From SFLA01 sp964485815 (GTDB taxonomy: Bacteria > Bacillota > Clostridia > Oscillospirales > CAG-382), in NCBI GenBank assembly GCA_964485815.1, contig CAZAJX010000062.1, forward strand, positions 1 to 6,128: a stretch of DNA of 6,128 nucleotides, given 5' to 3'. Numbering within the stretch: position 1 is the stretch's first letter; each line of letters begins with the position of its first letter. The translations under genes were made by a program, and so were the position numbers. The notes below the pieces were generated by a model. That model was not told where the DNA came from, ran no database searches, and saw only the letters and a list, made by a program, of their open reading frames with translations. Below are positions 5,651 to 6,128 of the stretch, in pieces.

Positions 5651-5679
5651 ATTGTACATTAATATTTTAATAAAGTCAA
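5651..5679 (-). promoter_or_regulatory. Promoter of the deacetylase gene
   Basis: On the minus strand TTGACT (5679-5674, 5 of 6) is followed by a 17-bp spacer and TACAAT (5656-5651, 5 of 6). Transcription would begin near 5644. The leader contains an 8-nt palindrome GAACGTTC (5633-5640) just upstream of the AAGGAGG ribosome site. Confidence 0.78.
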
Positions 5680-5688
5680 CCGTAATAC

Positions 5689-5717
5689 TTGAAAAAACTG
5701 TTAATATATGGCATAAT
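5689..5717 (+). promoter_or_regulatory. Promoter of the D-lyxose isomerase gene
   Basis: TTGAAA (5689-5694, 5 of 6) is followed by a 17-bp spacer and CATAAT (5712-5717, 5 of 6). Transcription would begin near 5724, 28 nt before the ATG. The promoter stands back to back with that of the deacetylase; only 9 bp (5680-5688) separate the two -35 boxes. Confidence 0.72.
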
Positions 5718-5751
5718 TTGATTAAGAAAAATACTTTGCGGAGGTTACGTT

Positions 5752-6128
5752 ATGAAAAGATCCGAGATAAACAAGCTTATACTTGAGAACATTGAATTTT
5801 TGAAGGAAATGAAGTTCAATCTTCCTCCCTTTGCCTTTTTCACTCCCGAGGAGTGGCAGGAAAAGGGACATGAGTACGATGAGATCCGCCAAAATATGCT
5901 GGGTTGGGACGTTACCGATTACGGCAGAGGGGATTTTGAAAAGGTCGGTCTTTTCCTGTTTACCATCCGCAACGGCAACCTTAAAACGGGGGACCCCAAG
6001 CCCTATGCGGAAAAACTGCTTATTACTGATGAAGATCAGTACAGCCCTATGCACTTCCATTGGAACAAGATGGAGGATATTATAAACCGCGGCGGCGGTG
6101 TTCTTTGCGTTGAACTGTATTCGAGAGG
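5752..6128 (+). CDS. D-lyxose (D-mannose) isomerase, N-terminal part, cut by window edge
   Basis: The visible 125 residues match the start of the cupin-fold D-lyxose ketol-isomerase family (YdaE-like), which interconverts D-lyxose and D-xylulose, and often D-mannose and D-fructose, using Mn2+. Family hallmarks are MKRSEIN at the start, LPPFAFFTPEEW (24-35), NMLGWDVTDYGRGDFEKVGL (48-67), TIRNGN (71-76), PYAEKLL (84-90) and MHFHWNKMEDIINRGGG (100-116). His101, His103 and Glu108 should be three of the four metal ligands; the fourth, a later His, lies beyond the window. Full-length members have about 225 residues, so just over half is present. GGAGG (5740-5744) is 7 nt before the ATG. The frame is open to base 6128. 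The context suggests sugar catabolism, possibly co-controlled with the divergent deacetylase gene (inferred). Confidence 0.93.
   Translation, partial: MKRSEINKLILENIEFLKEMKFNLPPFAFFTPEEWQEKGHEYDEIRQNMLGWDVTDYGRGDFEKVGLFLFTIRNGNLKTGDPKPYAEKLLITDEDQYSPMHFHWNKMEDIINRGGGVLCVELYSR

Noticed and set aside
6024..6041. Perfect 7-bp inverted repeat TACTGAT/ATCAGTA
   Set aside because: It lies inside the conserved coding part of the D-lyxose isomerase gene with no T-run, and is most likely a chance result of the codons used.
5722..6060. 112-residue minus-strand open frame
   Set aside because: It is opposite the D-lyxose isomerase gene, whose motifs are unmistakable, and would run into the divergent promoter region.

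Overview
The window looks like a chromosomal segment of a low-to-moderate GC Bacillota, most probably an uncultured gut- or rumen-type Clostridia (Oscillospiraceae-like). This is inferred from the Gram-positive style promoters (TTGACA / TAxxAT boxes with 17-18 bp spacers), strong GGAGG ribosome binding sites, a YtrA-type GntR regulator with its ABC transporter, a secreted discoidin-domain protein with a C-terminal membrane tail, and intergenic regions full of short hairpin repeats. No rRNA, tRNA, CRISPR array, insertion sequence or phage gene is visible, and no plainly new multi-gene system was found; the less ordinary material lies mostly in the intergenic DNA.

Layout. Bases 1-223 hold three short hairpin-forming repeat units, then a strong promoter and a 5' leader. 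Bases 224-2530 (+) encode a 768-residue secreted, membrane-tethered protein with two F5/8 type C (discoidin-like) domains, an unassigned middle region and a CBM9-like domain. Bases 2531-2943 are non-coding and lie between convergent genes. They hold a terminator for the surface protein, four other hairpins, five degenerate 7-nt repeats and the terminator of the minus-strand operon.

Bases 4864 down to 2944 (-) are a three-gene operon: GntR/YtrA-family repressor, ABC ATPase (TTG start) and ABC-2-like permease (8-nt overlap with the ATPase). A promoter with a possible operator over its -10 box precedes the repressor. This is the usual self-regulated stress-responsive exporter arrangement. Upstream and also on the minus strand (5613-4936) is a cytoplasmic polysaccharide-deacetylase (NodB-fold) protein with its own promoter. 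No terminator is visible between it and the GntR promoter, so it may read through into the transporter operon.

From 5752 to the window edge (+) is the N-terminal half of a D-lyxose (D-mannose) isomerase. It is transcribed away from the deacetylase, from a promoter whose -35 box is only 9 bp from the deacetylase -35 box. The sugar isomerase, the carbohydrate-esterase-like protein and the glycan-binding-type surface protein fit a carbohydrate-using lifestyle, but nothing in the sequence proves that they act in one pathway.
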